Positions 16,386 through 23,752 of a stretch of 64,000 nucleotides of DNA are shown here, one piece after another. The stretch comes from an uncultured Clostridium sp. (GTDB taxonomy: Bacteria; Bacillota; Clostridia; Lachnospirales; Lachnospiraceae): assembly GCA_900539185.1 (NCBI GenBank), contig UQBG01000001.1, forward strand, positions 1 through 64,000, written 5' to 3'. Both the position numbers and the translations under genes were made by a program. Every line of letters starts with the position of its first letter. The stretch's first letter is position 1. Under the pieces are notes generated by a model. It was given only the letters and a program-made list of their open reading frames with translations. It was not told the origin of the DNA and searched no databases.

Positions 16386-16919
16386 TTACACCAGCAGAAT
16401 CGCCAGAAAGACTCCGCCCAGAACTCCTAACATGGTACCTGTCCGCATCTTTCCCGGTAGTTCTCCCACCAGAATCCGTTCTTTCTCTTCCAGTCCCTTC
16501 CGGTAGCGTTCTAACACTCCCAGTTGCGTATGGATGTCCGGATAGGACAGTTGATTCCCCAGCCGCCTTACTTCTTCGATATCGGCAGGGGAAAGTGCCG
16601 TCTGCTTTTCCAGAATCGCCAGTTCTTCTGCCCAGATACTCTGAAAGTCCTCTCCCTGCATCTGATTCAGGCGTTGTCCGGTCGCTTCCATCCACTGTCC
16701 GCATGTACCTCCCACCTGTGTTCCACAGGCAATAAATGCATCCGGCAGGATCTGACACTGGTATTCCAGCTCTCCCTTTAACAGTGCAAATACCTGTATC
16801 AGCTCCTGTAGCTGCCGGATCCGCAGCTGCAGTCGTCTCCTATACACCAGCCCCCAGCCCAGCGTTGCTATCAGGATCATGCTGATACCCAGTCCCTTGC
16901 AGACTATTTCCCTGTGCAT
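16386..16919 (-). CDS. spoIIIAB: Stage III sporulation protein AB
   Basis: A 177-residue membrane-anchored helical protein: N-terminal span (LGISMILIATLGWGLVY), the motif RQLQELIQVFALLKGELEYQ, LPDAF and a C-terminal span (MLGVLGGVFLAILLV). It matches SpoIIIAB, related in fold to type II/IV secretion GspF proteins. The start is uncertain. ATG 16919 overlaps spoIIIAA by about 80 bases with no clear ribosome site, and ATG 16880 lies within the first span. Overlap with spoIIIAA is usual in this operon. Confidence 0.9.
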   Translation of the reverse strand: MHREIVCKGLGISMILIATLGWGLVYRRRLQLRIRQLQELIQVFALLKGELEYQCQILPDAFIACGTQVGGTCGQWMEATGQRLNQMQGEDFQSIWAEELAILEKQTALSPADIEEVRRLGNQLSYPDIHTQLGVLERYRKGLEEKERILVGELPGKMRTGTMLGVLGGVFLAILLV

Positions 16920-17838
16920 CAAATATACGTTCAATTCGCCCGATTCCCCCTTTGTTATTCAGTACCACATAGCGTTCAAATATCCGCTCCTCAACCAGTC
17001 TCCGCAGAACCGGCTTGTTTCGGATATCTTCGATAGAATTTCCATGAACCGTAGCCAATATCGAACAGCCTGCATTTATCACATACTCGATTGCCTCGAT
17101 GTCCTCCCGGCTTCCGATCTCATCAACCGCTACAACAGACGGTGACATCGACCGGATCAGCATCAACATTCCATAAGCCTTTGGGCAACAGTCCAGAATA
17201 TCTGTCCGACGTCCCAGATCATTTTGCGGAATTCCCTGATAACAGGCACCGATTTCAGAGCGTTCATCTACAACGCCAACGGTTATTCCGGGATACTTCG
17301 CGGTTCCGTCTGATAACAGACGAATCAGATCCCTTAAAAGCGTCGTCTTACCACACCGCGGAGGCGATATGATCAGGGTGTGATGAACCCCGGTTTCATC
17401 TATGATATATGGCAGCAGGCCGGTTCCACAGCCCTTCACCTGATGAGACAGTCGAATGTTCAAAAACGAAATATGCCGGATCGTCCGGATTCCTCTGGCA
17501 TCCATAACTACCTTACCTGCCATACCGACCCGATGTCCGCCCTGTATCGTGATAAATCCCTGTCGGATCTCATCCTCATAGGCATACAGGGAATACTTGC
17601 TGATAAAGTCCAATGTGCTCCGGATGTCCTCCGGTTTTACCAGATAGGTATCATTCATACTGGTATTCAGTTTCCCGTTTTCTCCCACAAAAAATTCCCG
17701 GTTATCATAGATCACCAGCAACGGTTCCCATACGCGCAACCGGATTTCCTGCAATCGTTCAAAATCTATCGTCATAGCGGTCAGTATTCTGCGCAGTTTC
17801 ACCGAAAATACCTTCCATAACTCCTCTTTCTTGTCCAT
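16840..17838 (-). CDS. spoIIIAA: Stage III sporulation protein AA, ATPase
   Basis: The cytoplasmic secretion-type ATPase that energises the A-Q channel. The 332-residue frame has Walker A SPPRCGKTTLLRDLIRLL (about residues 155-172) and Walker B SVVAVDEIGS, with VDERSEIGACYQGIPQNDLG between them. ATG 17838 follows AAAGGAGGGGG closely. On the minus strand a CATATATT resembling a sigma-E -10 element lies about 30 bases upstream, after the efp terminator, consistent with mother-cell expression of the whole AA-AH operon. Confidence 0.96.
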   Translation of the reverse strand: MDKKEELWKVFSVKLRRILTAMTIDFERLQEIRLRVWEPLLVIYDNREFFVGENGKLNTSMNDTYLVKPEDIRSTLDFISKYSLYAYEDEIRQGFITIQGGHRVGMAGKVVMDARGIRTIRHISFLNIRLSHQVKGCGTGLLPYIIDETGVHHTLIISPPRCGKTTLLRDLIRLLSDGTAKYPGITVGVVDERSEIGACYQGIPQNDLGRRTDILDCCPKAYGMLMLIRSMSPSVVAVDEIGSREDIEAIEYVINAGCSILATVHGNSIEDIRNKPVLRRLVEERIFERYVVLNNKGGIGRIERIFDAQGNSLQGTGYQHDPDSNAGLGAGV

Positions 17839-17890
17839 GCTCCCCCTCCTTTCTTCTAAATATATGAGACAGGAGGTGAAATAGAACAAT

Positions 17891-17939
17891 AAAAAAGCAC
17901 CTCACACATCCATCCAATCCGGATAGATACGTGAAGTGC
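17891..17939 (-). terminator. Terminator after efp
   Basis: On the minus strand GCACTTCACG ... TGTGAGGTGC closes a stem (with an internal ATCTATCC/GGATGGAT pairing possibility) and is followed by TTTTTTATT. It separates efp from the spoIIIA operon. Confidence 0.75.
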
Positions 17940-17972
17940 CTGTTTTATTCTTTGTCTAAAACGAAAATCTGA

Positions 17973-18530
17973 TTATACTCTGGATAAATACTCACCGGTT
18001 CTGGTATCAATCTTAATCACATCACCCTGATTTACAAATAACGGAACCATCAGTGTAGCACCGGTCTCAACGGTACATGGCTTTGTAGCACCGGTTGCGG
18101 TATCACCCTTAACACCCGGCTCACACTCTGTGATCTCCAGTTCTACGAACATCGGAGGCTCTACAGCGAAGATATCACCCTTGTGAGACTTCATCTTAAC
18201 CATCTCATTTTCCTTTACGAACTTCAGAGAATCACCGATCTGGTCAGAACTTAATGCGATCTGGTCATAGGTCTCCATATCCATAAAGTTATATAAATCA
18301 CCATCCTGATACAGATACTGCATATCCTTTGTATCGATCTGTGCATTCTCAAACTTCTCAGTTGGGCGGAAGGTCTTCTCTACCACACCACCGGTCTTAA
18401 TATTCTTAATCTTTGTACGAACAAATGCTGCTCCCTTACCCGGCTTTACATGCTGGAACTCAATAATCTGATAAATATTACCCTCGAACTCAATTGTAAG
18501 GCCGTTTTTGAAATCGCCTGCTGTAACCAT
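17973..18530 (-). CDS. efp: Elongation factor P
   Basis: EF-P rescues ribosomes stalled on polyproline stretches. The 185 residues have three beta-barrel domains. The tip loop of domain I reads QHVKPGKGAAFVRTKI with the Lys at the modification position, and the protein ends with the expected DVIKIDTRTGEYLSRV. It starts after GGAGGATTATTTATA. It is a one-gene transcript with its own promoter and terminator, and as in Bacillus it lies immediately upstream of spoIIIAA. Confidence 0.98.
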   Translation of the reverse strand: MVTAGDFKNGLTIEFEGNIYQIIEFQHVKPGKGAAFVRTKIKNIKTGGVVEKTFRPTEKFENAQIDTKDMQYLYQDGDLYNFMDMETYDQIALSSDQIGDSLKFVKENEMVKMKSHKGDIFAVEPPMFVELEITECEPGVKGDTATGATKPCTVETGATLMVPLFVNQGDVIKIDTRTGEYLSRV

Positions 18531-18575
18531 TATAAATAATCCTCCTTAACTCATGTAGAAATCTCTCATTTTTTA

Positions 18576-18604
18576 AGTGTACAATATTATGAACTTTTTT
18601 TCAA
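18576..18604 (-). promoter_or_regulatory. Probable efp promoter
   Basis: Minus-strand TTGAAA (18604-18599), 17-base spacer, TACACT (18581-18576), about 45 bases before the efp start. The -10 hexamer is weak, so this is moderate support. Confidence 0.5.
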
Positions 18605-19039
18605 CTATTTTATCAAGTTCTCCATCGCTTCCAGTGCCAGTTCATATCCCTGCAGTCCCAGTCCTACGATCTGTCCGTTACATGCCGGAGCCGTTACAGA
18701 GGTATGACGAAACTCCTCTCTCTGATGAATATTTGAGATATGCACCTCCAGCTTCGGCATCTGAATCGATGCCAAGGCGTCACGCAATGCATAGCTATAG
18801 TGCGTATAAGCCCCCGGATTAATAACGATACCTTCCGTTCCGTCTGTATAGGCTGCCTGAATCCGGTCGATCAGTCCACCCTCAGAGTTACTCTGGAAGA
18901 TCTCCACCTGTACGCCCAGCTGCTCTGCCTTTTTTTGAATACGGGCGCACAGACTGTCATACGTTTCCTCTCCGTATATTCCTTTTTCCCGAATTCCCAG
19001 AAAGTTCAGATTCGGTCCATTGATTACTAATATCTTCAT
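18605..19039 (-). CDS. aroQ: 3-dehydroquinate dehydratase, type II
   Basis: Third step of the shikimate pathway (3-dehydroquinate to 3-dehydroshikimate). The 144-residue type II enzyme shows GPNLNFLGIREKGIYG with the catalytic Tyr, NPGAYTHYSYALRDAL, the HISNIHQREEFRHTSV segment with catalytic His, and NGQIVGLGLQGYELAL. The gene starts 10 bases after the aroE-aroK fusion, so consecutive pathway steps are made together. Confidence 0.97.
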   Translation of the reverse strand: MKILVINGPNLNFLGIREKGIYGEETYDSLCARIQKKAEQLGVQVEIFQSNSEGGLIDRIQAAYTDGTEGIVINPGAYTHYSYALRDALASIQMPKLEVHISNIHQREEFRHTSVTAPACNGQIVGLGLQGYELALEAMENLIK

Positions 19040-19049
19040 ATCTTACCTC

Positions 19050-20432
19050 TCAGCTTCTATCTTTATGCTCCTGATCGATCATATGTGCAATCTCTTCCGG
19101 AGTCTTTCCATCGGTGTCAATCTCAACATGGGCCGCATGCTGATACAAGGCCTGTCGCTGATGAAACAGCTCCCGTATCCGTCCTCTCGGATCTTCACAT
19201 GCCAGAAGTGGACGATCCTGACTGTCCTTTACCCGCTTCCAGATCTCTTCTTCACCGGTTCGAAGATAGTACACACGTCCCAGTTCCCGCAACAGTCTGG
19301 CATTTTCTCTTTGCAACGGAGTTCCGCCACCGGTCGCGATCAACTTATGTGACACCTTCCCCGCCAGTTCCCGAAGCACCTGTGTCTCCAATCTGCGGAA
19401 ATAAGCTTCCCCATCCTCTTGAAAGATCTGTGAGATCTTTCTGCCTTCTTTTTCCTCGATATAGGCATCCGTATCCAGAAATTCATATCCGTATTTTTCC
19501 TGCAGGGCATGTCCGATCGTGGTTTTTCCGGATCCCATAAAACCTATCAGAATCACATTATCTCCGGATGGATGAATGGCCTCATACAACCGGTCATATA
19601 CCGCTTCCGCCTGCTCCTCCGTGACGGAGATCTGATTCCACAGCTCGTAGGCGATGATTCCCTGATACAGAAGCATCTTCAGCCCGTTATAGCTTCTTCC
19701 GCCTGCTGCTTCTACCAGCTTCATAAAACGGGTCTGTGCAGGATTATAGATCAGATCCACACCTACCGAAACCTTCTGATAGAATTCCGGAGCTTCGATC
19801 ACCACCTGCTCTGTATTTGGATACAGTCCAAGCGATGTACACTGGAATACGATCCAGCTTCCATCCAGCTTCTGCCAGGTCTGAAGATCTCCTGCCTTCA
19901 TACGCTGCGACTGAAAGGCCTGATTCATACCGGCTGCTATGGCTTCTGCTTTGTCAACCGTCCGGTTTAACATATAAACTGACTGTGCCTCTTCCTGCAT
20001 GCACATATAGGCAACTGCCTTTGACGCCCCACCGGCTCCCAGTATCATAACATTTTGTCCCTTCAGATCGATTCCTTCCGACCGAATCGCCCGAAGCAGT
20101 CCCGGCATATCTGTATTATATCCCTTATATCCTTGTTCCTGTCTGACCAGAGTATTCACGGCTCCGATGGTCTGAGCCACCGGATCTGTCTCTGTTACAT
20201 ATTGCATTACCTGATTTTTATGTGGAACCGTTACATTCATTCCCAGTACGTTCAGCTCATAAGCTCCCTTTACCGCCTGTTCCAGTCCCTCTGAAGTCAC
20301 CTGAAATGGTGTATAGATCTGATTATAGTCTAACAGCTCACTCAATGTATTGTGAATCACCGGTGATAATGTGTGTCCGATCGGATTCCCGATCAGTCCG
20401 AGCAGCCGTGTATGTCCGTCTATCTGCCGCAT
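19050..20432 (-). CDS. aroE/aroK: Bifunctional shikimate dehydrogenase / shikimate kinase fusion
   Basis: A single 460-residue frame joins two pathway enzymes. Residues about 1-285 are AroE: LLGLIGNPIGHTLSPVIHN, the catalytic Lys in NVTVPHKNQV, GAVNTLV, GYNTDMPG and the NADP loop ILGAGGASKAVAYM. Residues about 292-460 are AroK: Walker A LIGFMGSGKTTIGHAL, shikimate-binding LDTDAYIEEKEGR, ATGGGTPL and the lid DSQDRPLL. Together with aroQ it covers three consecutive steps (dehydroquinate to shikimate-3-phosphate). The start at 20432 follows AGAAGGAA. Both active sites look intact and there is no stop or frameshift in the linker. Confidence 0.93.
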   Translation of the reverse strand: MRQIDGHTRLLGLIGNPIGHTLSPVIHNTLSELLDYNQIYTPFQVTSEGLEQAVKGAYELNVLGMNVTVPHKNQVMQYVTETDPVAQTIGAVNTLVRQEQGYKGYNTDMPGLLRAIRSEGIDLKGQNVMILGAGGASKAVAYMCMQEEAQSVYMLNRTVDKAEAIAAGMNQAFQSQRMKAGDLQTWQKLDGSWIVFQCTSLGLYPNTEQVVIEAPEFYQKVSVGVDLIYNPAQTRFMKLVEAAGGRSYNGLKMLLYQGIIAYELWNQISVTEEQAEAVYDRLYEAIHPSGDNVILIGFMGSGKTTIGHALQEKYGYEFLDTDAYIEEKEGRKISQIFQEDGEAYFRRLETQVLRELAGKVSHKLIATGGGTPLQRENARLLRELGRVYYLRTGEEEIWKRVKDSQDRPLLACEDPRGRIRELFHQRQALYQHAAHVEIDTDGKTPEEIAHMIDQEHKDRS

Positions 20433-20448
20433 ATGATATTCCTTCTCT

Positions 20449-20997
20449 CTATCGATAGTCTTCCGGTATGTTCTCTTCATATCCTTCCCGGTTTGGACAG
20501 TTGCCCTTATACTGATGACTCTTCCGGAAAAAGAAGATACTGATTCGTTCCATAAGCCGCTTCAGCACGATACCAAATGTCTCCTTCCGTGCCACCGGTC
20601 CTACCAGAATGCTGTAATACTTCATCCGGTTTGCTCCGATGATATCTGTCAACAACTGATCCCCGATAAACAGGATCTTATCTTCCTCTACCTGCAAAAG
20701 CTCTGCCGCCCGGCGGTATCCCTTCTTAAACGGCTTTCCCGCATTACTGATATACTCCGCCTCCAATGCCTGTGCAAACGGAGCCACTCGTCTGGTATTA
20801 TTATTCGATAGAAAACAGATCTTAAATCCGATATCCCGCAAATGATTGCACAGCTTCTTTGCACGCTCATCTGCCGGTGCTCCATGCGGAACTAATGTAT
20901 TGTCAATATCAAATATAATGGCCCGATATCCCTTATTATAATATTCTTCGTATGGAATCTCATATGTAGAACCATATTCTTCCTTTGGATAAATCAC
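20449..20997 (-). CDS. yqeG: YqeG-family HAD phosphatase
   Basis: HAD IIIA-type phosphatase family YqeG, 182 residues. Motif I is IFDIDNTLVPHG (two catalytic Asp), motif II CFLSNNNTRR, the Lys in KPFKKGYRRA, and motif III FIGDQLLTDIIGANR. Bacillus YqeG lies with yqeH and aroE; here the aroE fusion follows after 16 bases, conserving that association. The physiological substrate is not settled. Translation starts at GTG after GGAGGG. Confidence 0.9.
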   Translation of the reverse strand: MIYPKEEYGSTYEIPYEEYYNKGYRAIIFDIDNTLVPHGAPADERAKKLCNHLRDIGFKICFLSNNNTRRVAPFAQALEAEYISNAGKPFKKGYRRAAELLQVEEDKILFIGDQLLTDIIGANRMKYYSILVGPVARKETFGIVLKRLMERISIFFFRKSHQYKGNCPNREGYEENIPEDYR

Positions 20998-21030
20998 CTT
21001 GTACCCTCCACATTTTTGTTACACTCAGCT

Positions 21031-21059
21031 ATTGTATCATAAAACTAACCATGACACAA
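21031..21059 (-). promoter_or_regulatory. Promoter of yqeG-aroEK-aroQ
   Basis: Minus-strand TTGTGT (21059-21054), 17-base spacer, TACAAT (21036-21031), leading to yqeG about 30 bases downstream. Confidence 0.55.
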
Positions 21060-21065
21060 CGAAAA

Positions 21066-21106
21066 AACACTCTGACTTTGGATTCTTTCCTTCCTGTCAG
21101 AGTGTT
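21066..21106 (-). terminator. Terminator after the 3D-domain gene
   Basis: Minus-strand AACACTCTGAC and GTCAGAGTGTT form a perfect 11-bp stem followed by TTTT, between the 3D-domain gene and the yqeG promoter. Confidence 0.85.
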
Positions 21107-21143
21107 CCGTTTTTCCTTTGCTTTTCTCTATTTTTCTATAATC

Positions 21144-22034
21144 TTATTTCTGCTCTGTGCTACCCGCTTCTGTCGCTGTTGTCGCATCAGAACCGGTACT
21201 CTGCGTATTCTCCTGCGCTGTACTCTCCGTAGTACCGACTGCTGTAGTCGCTGTTGATGCGCCGGCATCCACACTTTCTGTAGTATTCTCTGTTGTTGTT
21301 TCAATATCCGGTGTTTCGGAAACCGTCTCCACAACCACTGCCGATGCATTCTCACTGGTACCTACATAACGATAAACTCTCACGTAACGCTTTCCATAGT
21401 TTAATGCTTCCTGATGGTTGGTAAAATAAATATCAATTCGATTCCCGCGAATCGCACCGCCGCGATCCTCTACCGTATATACCTTTCCGTTTATCACGAT
21501 CTGTGTTCCAAACGGAAGGACTCCCGTATCTGCAGCAACCGTATGATTTGCCTTTGCCACACTTCCGTTCGCGGTTATACCATTGGTCTTGCCACAGCAT
21601 CTGGCACATGGACAGTATCCGGTTGTCAGATACGTACCCAGACACTCATATCCATTCATGGAAGGATCTGCATATACCGGATTCACAGCTACCCCCTGGT
21701 AACTCTGTGCACTCTGTGCGACAACGGCTGTACTCTTTGCCTCAACTGCCGCCGCTACAGGTTCTACTTCACCGGCCTGTGCCAGTTCTGCCGCTACCAG
21801 CATATGATTCTGTATTGTATTATAGTCTTCTACCTGTGTATCTCCAAAAGCATAAGTCTCTTCCTGTGTACATTCGCTTAATGCCACCTGTTTGAAAGGC
21901 TGAACATTCTTAGCCGCTTCCCCATTCGCAGTAATTAACGCAGCACTTGCAAATGATACCGATACCACCAGGATCAGAATCCGTTTGCAGTATGTCTTCA
22001 CGTTATTCAGTAATTGTACGAACTGCTTCTCCAT
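21144..22034 (-). CDS. Secreted 3D-domain cell-wall protein (YocH/YabE type)
   Basis: A 296-residue exported protein. After a signal peptide/anchor (about 14-35) comes a spacer and then a 3D domain (about 130-220), the double-psi barrel found in lytic transglycosylase-like wall enzymes: GTYLTTGYCPCARCCGKTNG, TVAADTGVLPFGTQI, VEDRGGAIRGNRIDIYF, with the three Asp residues that name it. The tail (about 225-296) is a low-complexity Thr/Glu/Ala stretch. No LysM or G5 domain is seen, unlike Bacillus YocH or YabE. The ATG at 22034 follows GAAAGGAAG. Its upstream region carries a WalR-type direct repeat, matching the known control of yocH by WalRK. Confidence 0.88.
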   Translation of the reverse strand: MEKQFVQLLNNVKTYCKRILILVVSVSFASAALITANGEAAKNVQPFKQVALSECTQEETYAFGDTQVEDYNTIQNHMLVAAELAQAGEVEPVAAAVEAKSTAVVAQSAQSYQGVAVNPVYADPSMNGYECLGTYLTTGYCPCARCCGKTNGITANGSVAKANHTVAADTGVLPFGTQIVINGKVYTVEDRGGAIRGNRIDIYFTNHQEALNYGKRYVRVYRYVGTSENASAVVVETVSETPDIETTTENTTESVDAGASTATTAVGTTESTAQENTQSTGSDATTATEAGSTEQK

Positions 22035-22074
22035 TTCCAGCTTCCTTTCAAGTGTTAATGACTTGTTGCAAAAT

Positions 22075-22091
22075 GTTACATAAATGTTACA
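22075..22091 (-). promoter_or_regulatory. WalR-type direct repeat (TGTAAC-N5-TGTAAC)
   Basis: Minus strand shows TGTAAC ATTTA TGTAAC, an exact fit to the WalR (YycF) consensus TGTWAH-N5-TGTWAH. It lies between the -10 element (22102-22107) and the 3D-domain gene, that is just after the predicted transcription start, a position more typical of repression. Binding is inferred, not shown. Confidence 0.55.
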
Positions 22092-22101
22092 TCTGTGTTG
22101 C

Positions 22102-22130
22102 ATTATATGCTGATTCCGGATAAAGGTCAA
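22102..22130 (-). promoter_or_regulatory. Promoter of the 3D-domain gene
   Basis: Minus-strand TTGACC (22130-22125), 17-base spacer, TATAAT (22107-22102): a near-consensus sigma-A promoter about 70 bases before the start codon. Confidence 0.75.
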
Positions 22131-22197
22131 GCAAAATACCGTTTTTTCGCTCTTTTAAACAGAGTTTCTTAAGAATTTTGTTTAAATTTCAGAAGAC

Positions 22198-22226
22198 TTT
22201 ACAAAGAAAATGAAAAATGCTACAAT
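22198..22226 (+). promoter_or_regulatory. rnpB promoter
   Basis: TTTACA (22198-22203), 17-base spacer, TACAAT (22221-22226). The predicted start about 7 bases later coincides with the first base of the RNase P RNA P1 helix. Confidence 0.85.
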
Positions 22227-22232
22227 GCCAGA

Positions 22233-22583
22233 GTGAGTCGGACAGATGGTCGCGGCTGCAAGTGCCGAAAGGCCGCAGGTGAGGAAAGTCCGGGCTTCAT
22301 AGGGCAGGGTGCCGGATAACGTCCGGTGGAGGCGACTCCCAGACCAGTGCAACAGAAATAAACCGCCAGAGACCTCTCTGGTAAGGATGGAAAGGCGAGG
22401 TAAGAGCTCACCGCCTGACTGGTAACAGTCAGGGCACATGTAAACTCCACTCGAAGCAAGACCGAACAGAAAGCAATGCAGCGGCCCGCTGTGCTTTCGG
22501 GTAGGTCGCTTGAGCCGGTTGGTAACGACCGGCCTAGATAGATGACCATCTAATAACATAACCCGGCTTATCGTCCGACTCAC
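22233..22583 (+). ncRNA. rnpB: RNase P RNA
   Basis: Catalytic RNA that removes tRNA 5' leaders. Ends are fixed by the P1 helix: GTGAGTCGGAC (22233-22243) pairs perfectly with GTCCGACTCAC (22573-22583). Universal conserved regions are present: GAGGAAAGTCCGGGCT near 22277 (CR-I), AGAAATAAACCGCCA-type sequence near 22352, and the closing ATAACATAACCCGGCTTA before P1. About 351 nt, consistent with an A-type RNA. It is flanked by a strong promoter and followed by a hairpin terminator at 22638-22675. Open frames crossing it are artefacts. Confidence 0.97.
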
Positions 22584-22637
22584 ATTTGATAAATGACGGA
22601 TCTACCGGTCTTAAGCAACTATGAAACGATACAGAAA

Positions 22638-22675
22638 AAGGCTGCCACTCATTTTTCGGTCTGAGTGACAGCCTT
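22638..22675. terminator. Hairpin terminator between rnpB and the unknown gene
   Basis: AAGGCTGCCACTCA (22638-22651) pairs with TGAGTGACAGCCTT (22662-22675) with a single mismatch. The U-tract is stronger on the minus strand (CCTTTTT), ending the 22710-23426 gene, but it also stands downstream of rnpB. Confidence 0.75.
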
Positions 22676-22709
22676 CTCTTAGATACTTATACCCCCATAT
22701 ATACGAATA

Positions 22710-23426
22710 TTAGATAGTACACGACTTTAACATCTGATGCTCATGCCAGTATACACTCTGACAGATCAATATCGATGACAGCTCCGGGAACATCACCAGC
22801 AGTTCGTCCTGCTTATGTACACCGGATTCCACTGCTTTCATCAGTGCCTGCAGCTCCTGAATCACTTCCAGTTGCATCTGTCTGCTCATGCAGTCTAAGA
22901 TATGCCGGGTCTTCCGTGGTAAAAACGGCTGAATTGATCGATATACGGTATCACAATCCTGATTCGGATACCGGCTCATCAGTTCAAACATTGTTGTCTG
23001 CTCATCATATGGTATGGAAGCATGCCTGGCGGACAACCGCACACAGTCTTTTCCCAGATCTCTCGTATGAATCTGATACCCATTCAGTCCGAAATCATGA
23101 AAGCATTCCCGGAACATGTCCAGCTGGTGTCGCTGTGTATACTGTGATTCATCTTCGAACAACTGTATTAATTCGCTCGTCATCTTTGTGTATTTCTCAT
23201 CCCAATAAATAAAGTTGTAGGTACTGTATACTGCCAGACACAGCATAAAATCATCTGCAAAATTACTATTATTGGCGAATGCAAACAGGGACTTTAGCTT
23301 GATTCCTAAACGTCTATAGTCATTTTCACTAAGTTCCAGATCACTCAGGGTACGTACATCTTGTACTTCACGTTCAAAATACAACTGCATCTCATGTAAA
23401 TCGAATTTCGGTTCTTGAATTCCCAT
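22710..23426 (-). CDS. Protein of unknown function
   Basis: A 238-residue soluble, probably all-helical protein. I do not recognise it. Features: an acidic N-terminal region (FDLHEMQLYFEREVQDVRTL), an aromatic-rich block MLCLAVYSTYNFIYWDEKYT, and a helical C-terminal half with FLPRKTRHILDCMSRQMQLE. No signal peptide or membrane span. ATG 23426 is preferred (AGGAGG 7 bases upstream) over 23432 (1 base). It is monocistronic, separated from rnpB by a terminator and divergent from the AP2 gene. The 326-base gap between them is AT-rich. Confidence 0.65.
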   Translation of the reverse strand: MGIQEPKFDLHEMQLYFEREVQDVRTLSDLELSENDYRRLGIKLKSLFAFANNSNFADDFMLCLAVYSTYNFIYWDEKYTKMTSELIQLFEDESQYTQRHQLDMFRECFHDFGLNGYQIHTRDLGKDCVRLSARHASIPYDEQTTMFELMSRYPNQDCDTVYRSIQPFLPRKTRHILDCMSRQMQLEVIQELQALMKAVESGVHKQDELLVMFPELSSILICQSVYWHEHQMLKSCTI

Positions 23427-23432
23427 ATACAT

Positions 23433-23676
23433 TCCTCCTTATATAGTTTCACAGTATATCTTATGATGCACTTTTCCTTTCTATGACAAGTTCCATTAGA
23501 TTCAGTATATACCTTTTCAACAATTTTTTCCACGTTTTTCGACATATCTCACATATTTTTCCCATTCTGTACAATTATTATCGGTTATTGTTCCCTATTT
23601 TGCTGATTTTTTGTGTATTTCTTCTAATTATTTATTAACTTTTTATAAATCACTTACAAAACAAGGTTGCAGTTTC
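23433..23676. other. AT-rich divergent intergenic region
   Basis: About 320 bases separate the unknown gene from the AP2 gene. Apart from the plus-strand promoter at 23677-23705 I see no gene, RNA or strong hairpin. T-rich runs dominate on the plus strand (for example near 23520-23560 and 23615-23650), and a minus-strand TTGTCA near 23493 could be part of a promoter for the unknown gene, without a convincing partner. Confidence 0.4.
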
Positions 23677-23705
23677 TTGCTCTTTCCCCAAATCTATACT
23701 ACAAT
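23677..23705 (+). promoter_or_regulatory. Promoter of the AP2-protein gene
   Basis: TTGCTC (23677-23682), 17-base spacer, TACAAT (23700-23705), about 48 bases before the ATG, which itself follows GGAAGGAGCC. Confidence 0.6.
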
Positions 23706-23752
23706 ACAGCTACAGACCAACATGAAGAATCCGAACAGGAAGGAGCCTGTAT

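Noticed and set aside
22182..22583. Open frames of 109-133 residues across 22182-22583 on the minus strand
   Set aside because: They are antisense to the RNase P RNA, whose conserved secondary structure explains the sequence.
23345..23545. 66-residue minus-strand frame before the unknown gene
   Set aside because: It overlaps the start of the 22710-23426 gene in another frame, has odd composition and lacks a ribosome site.
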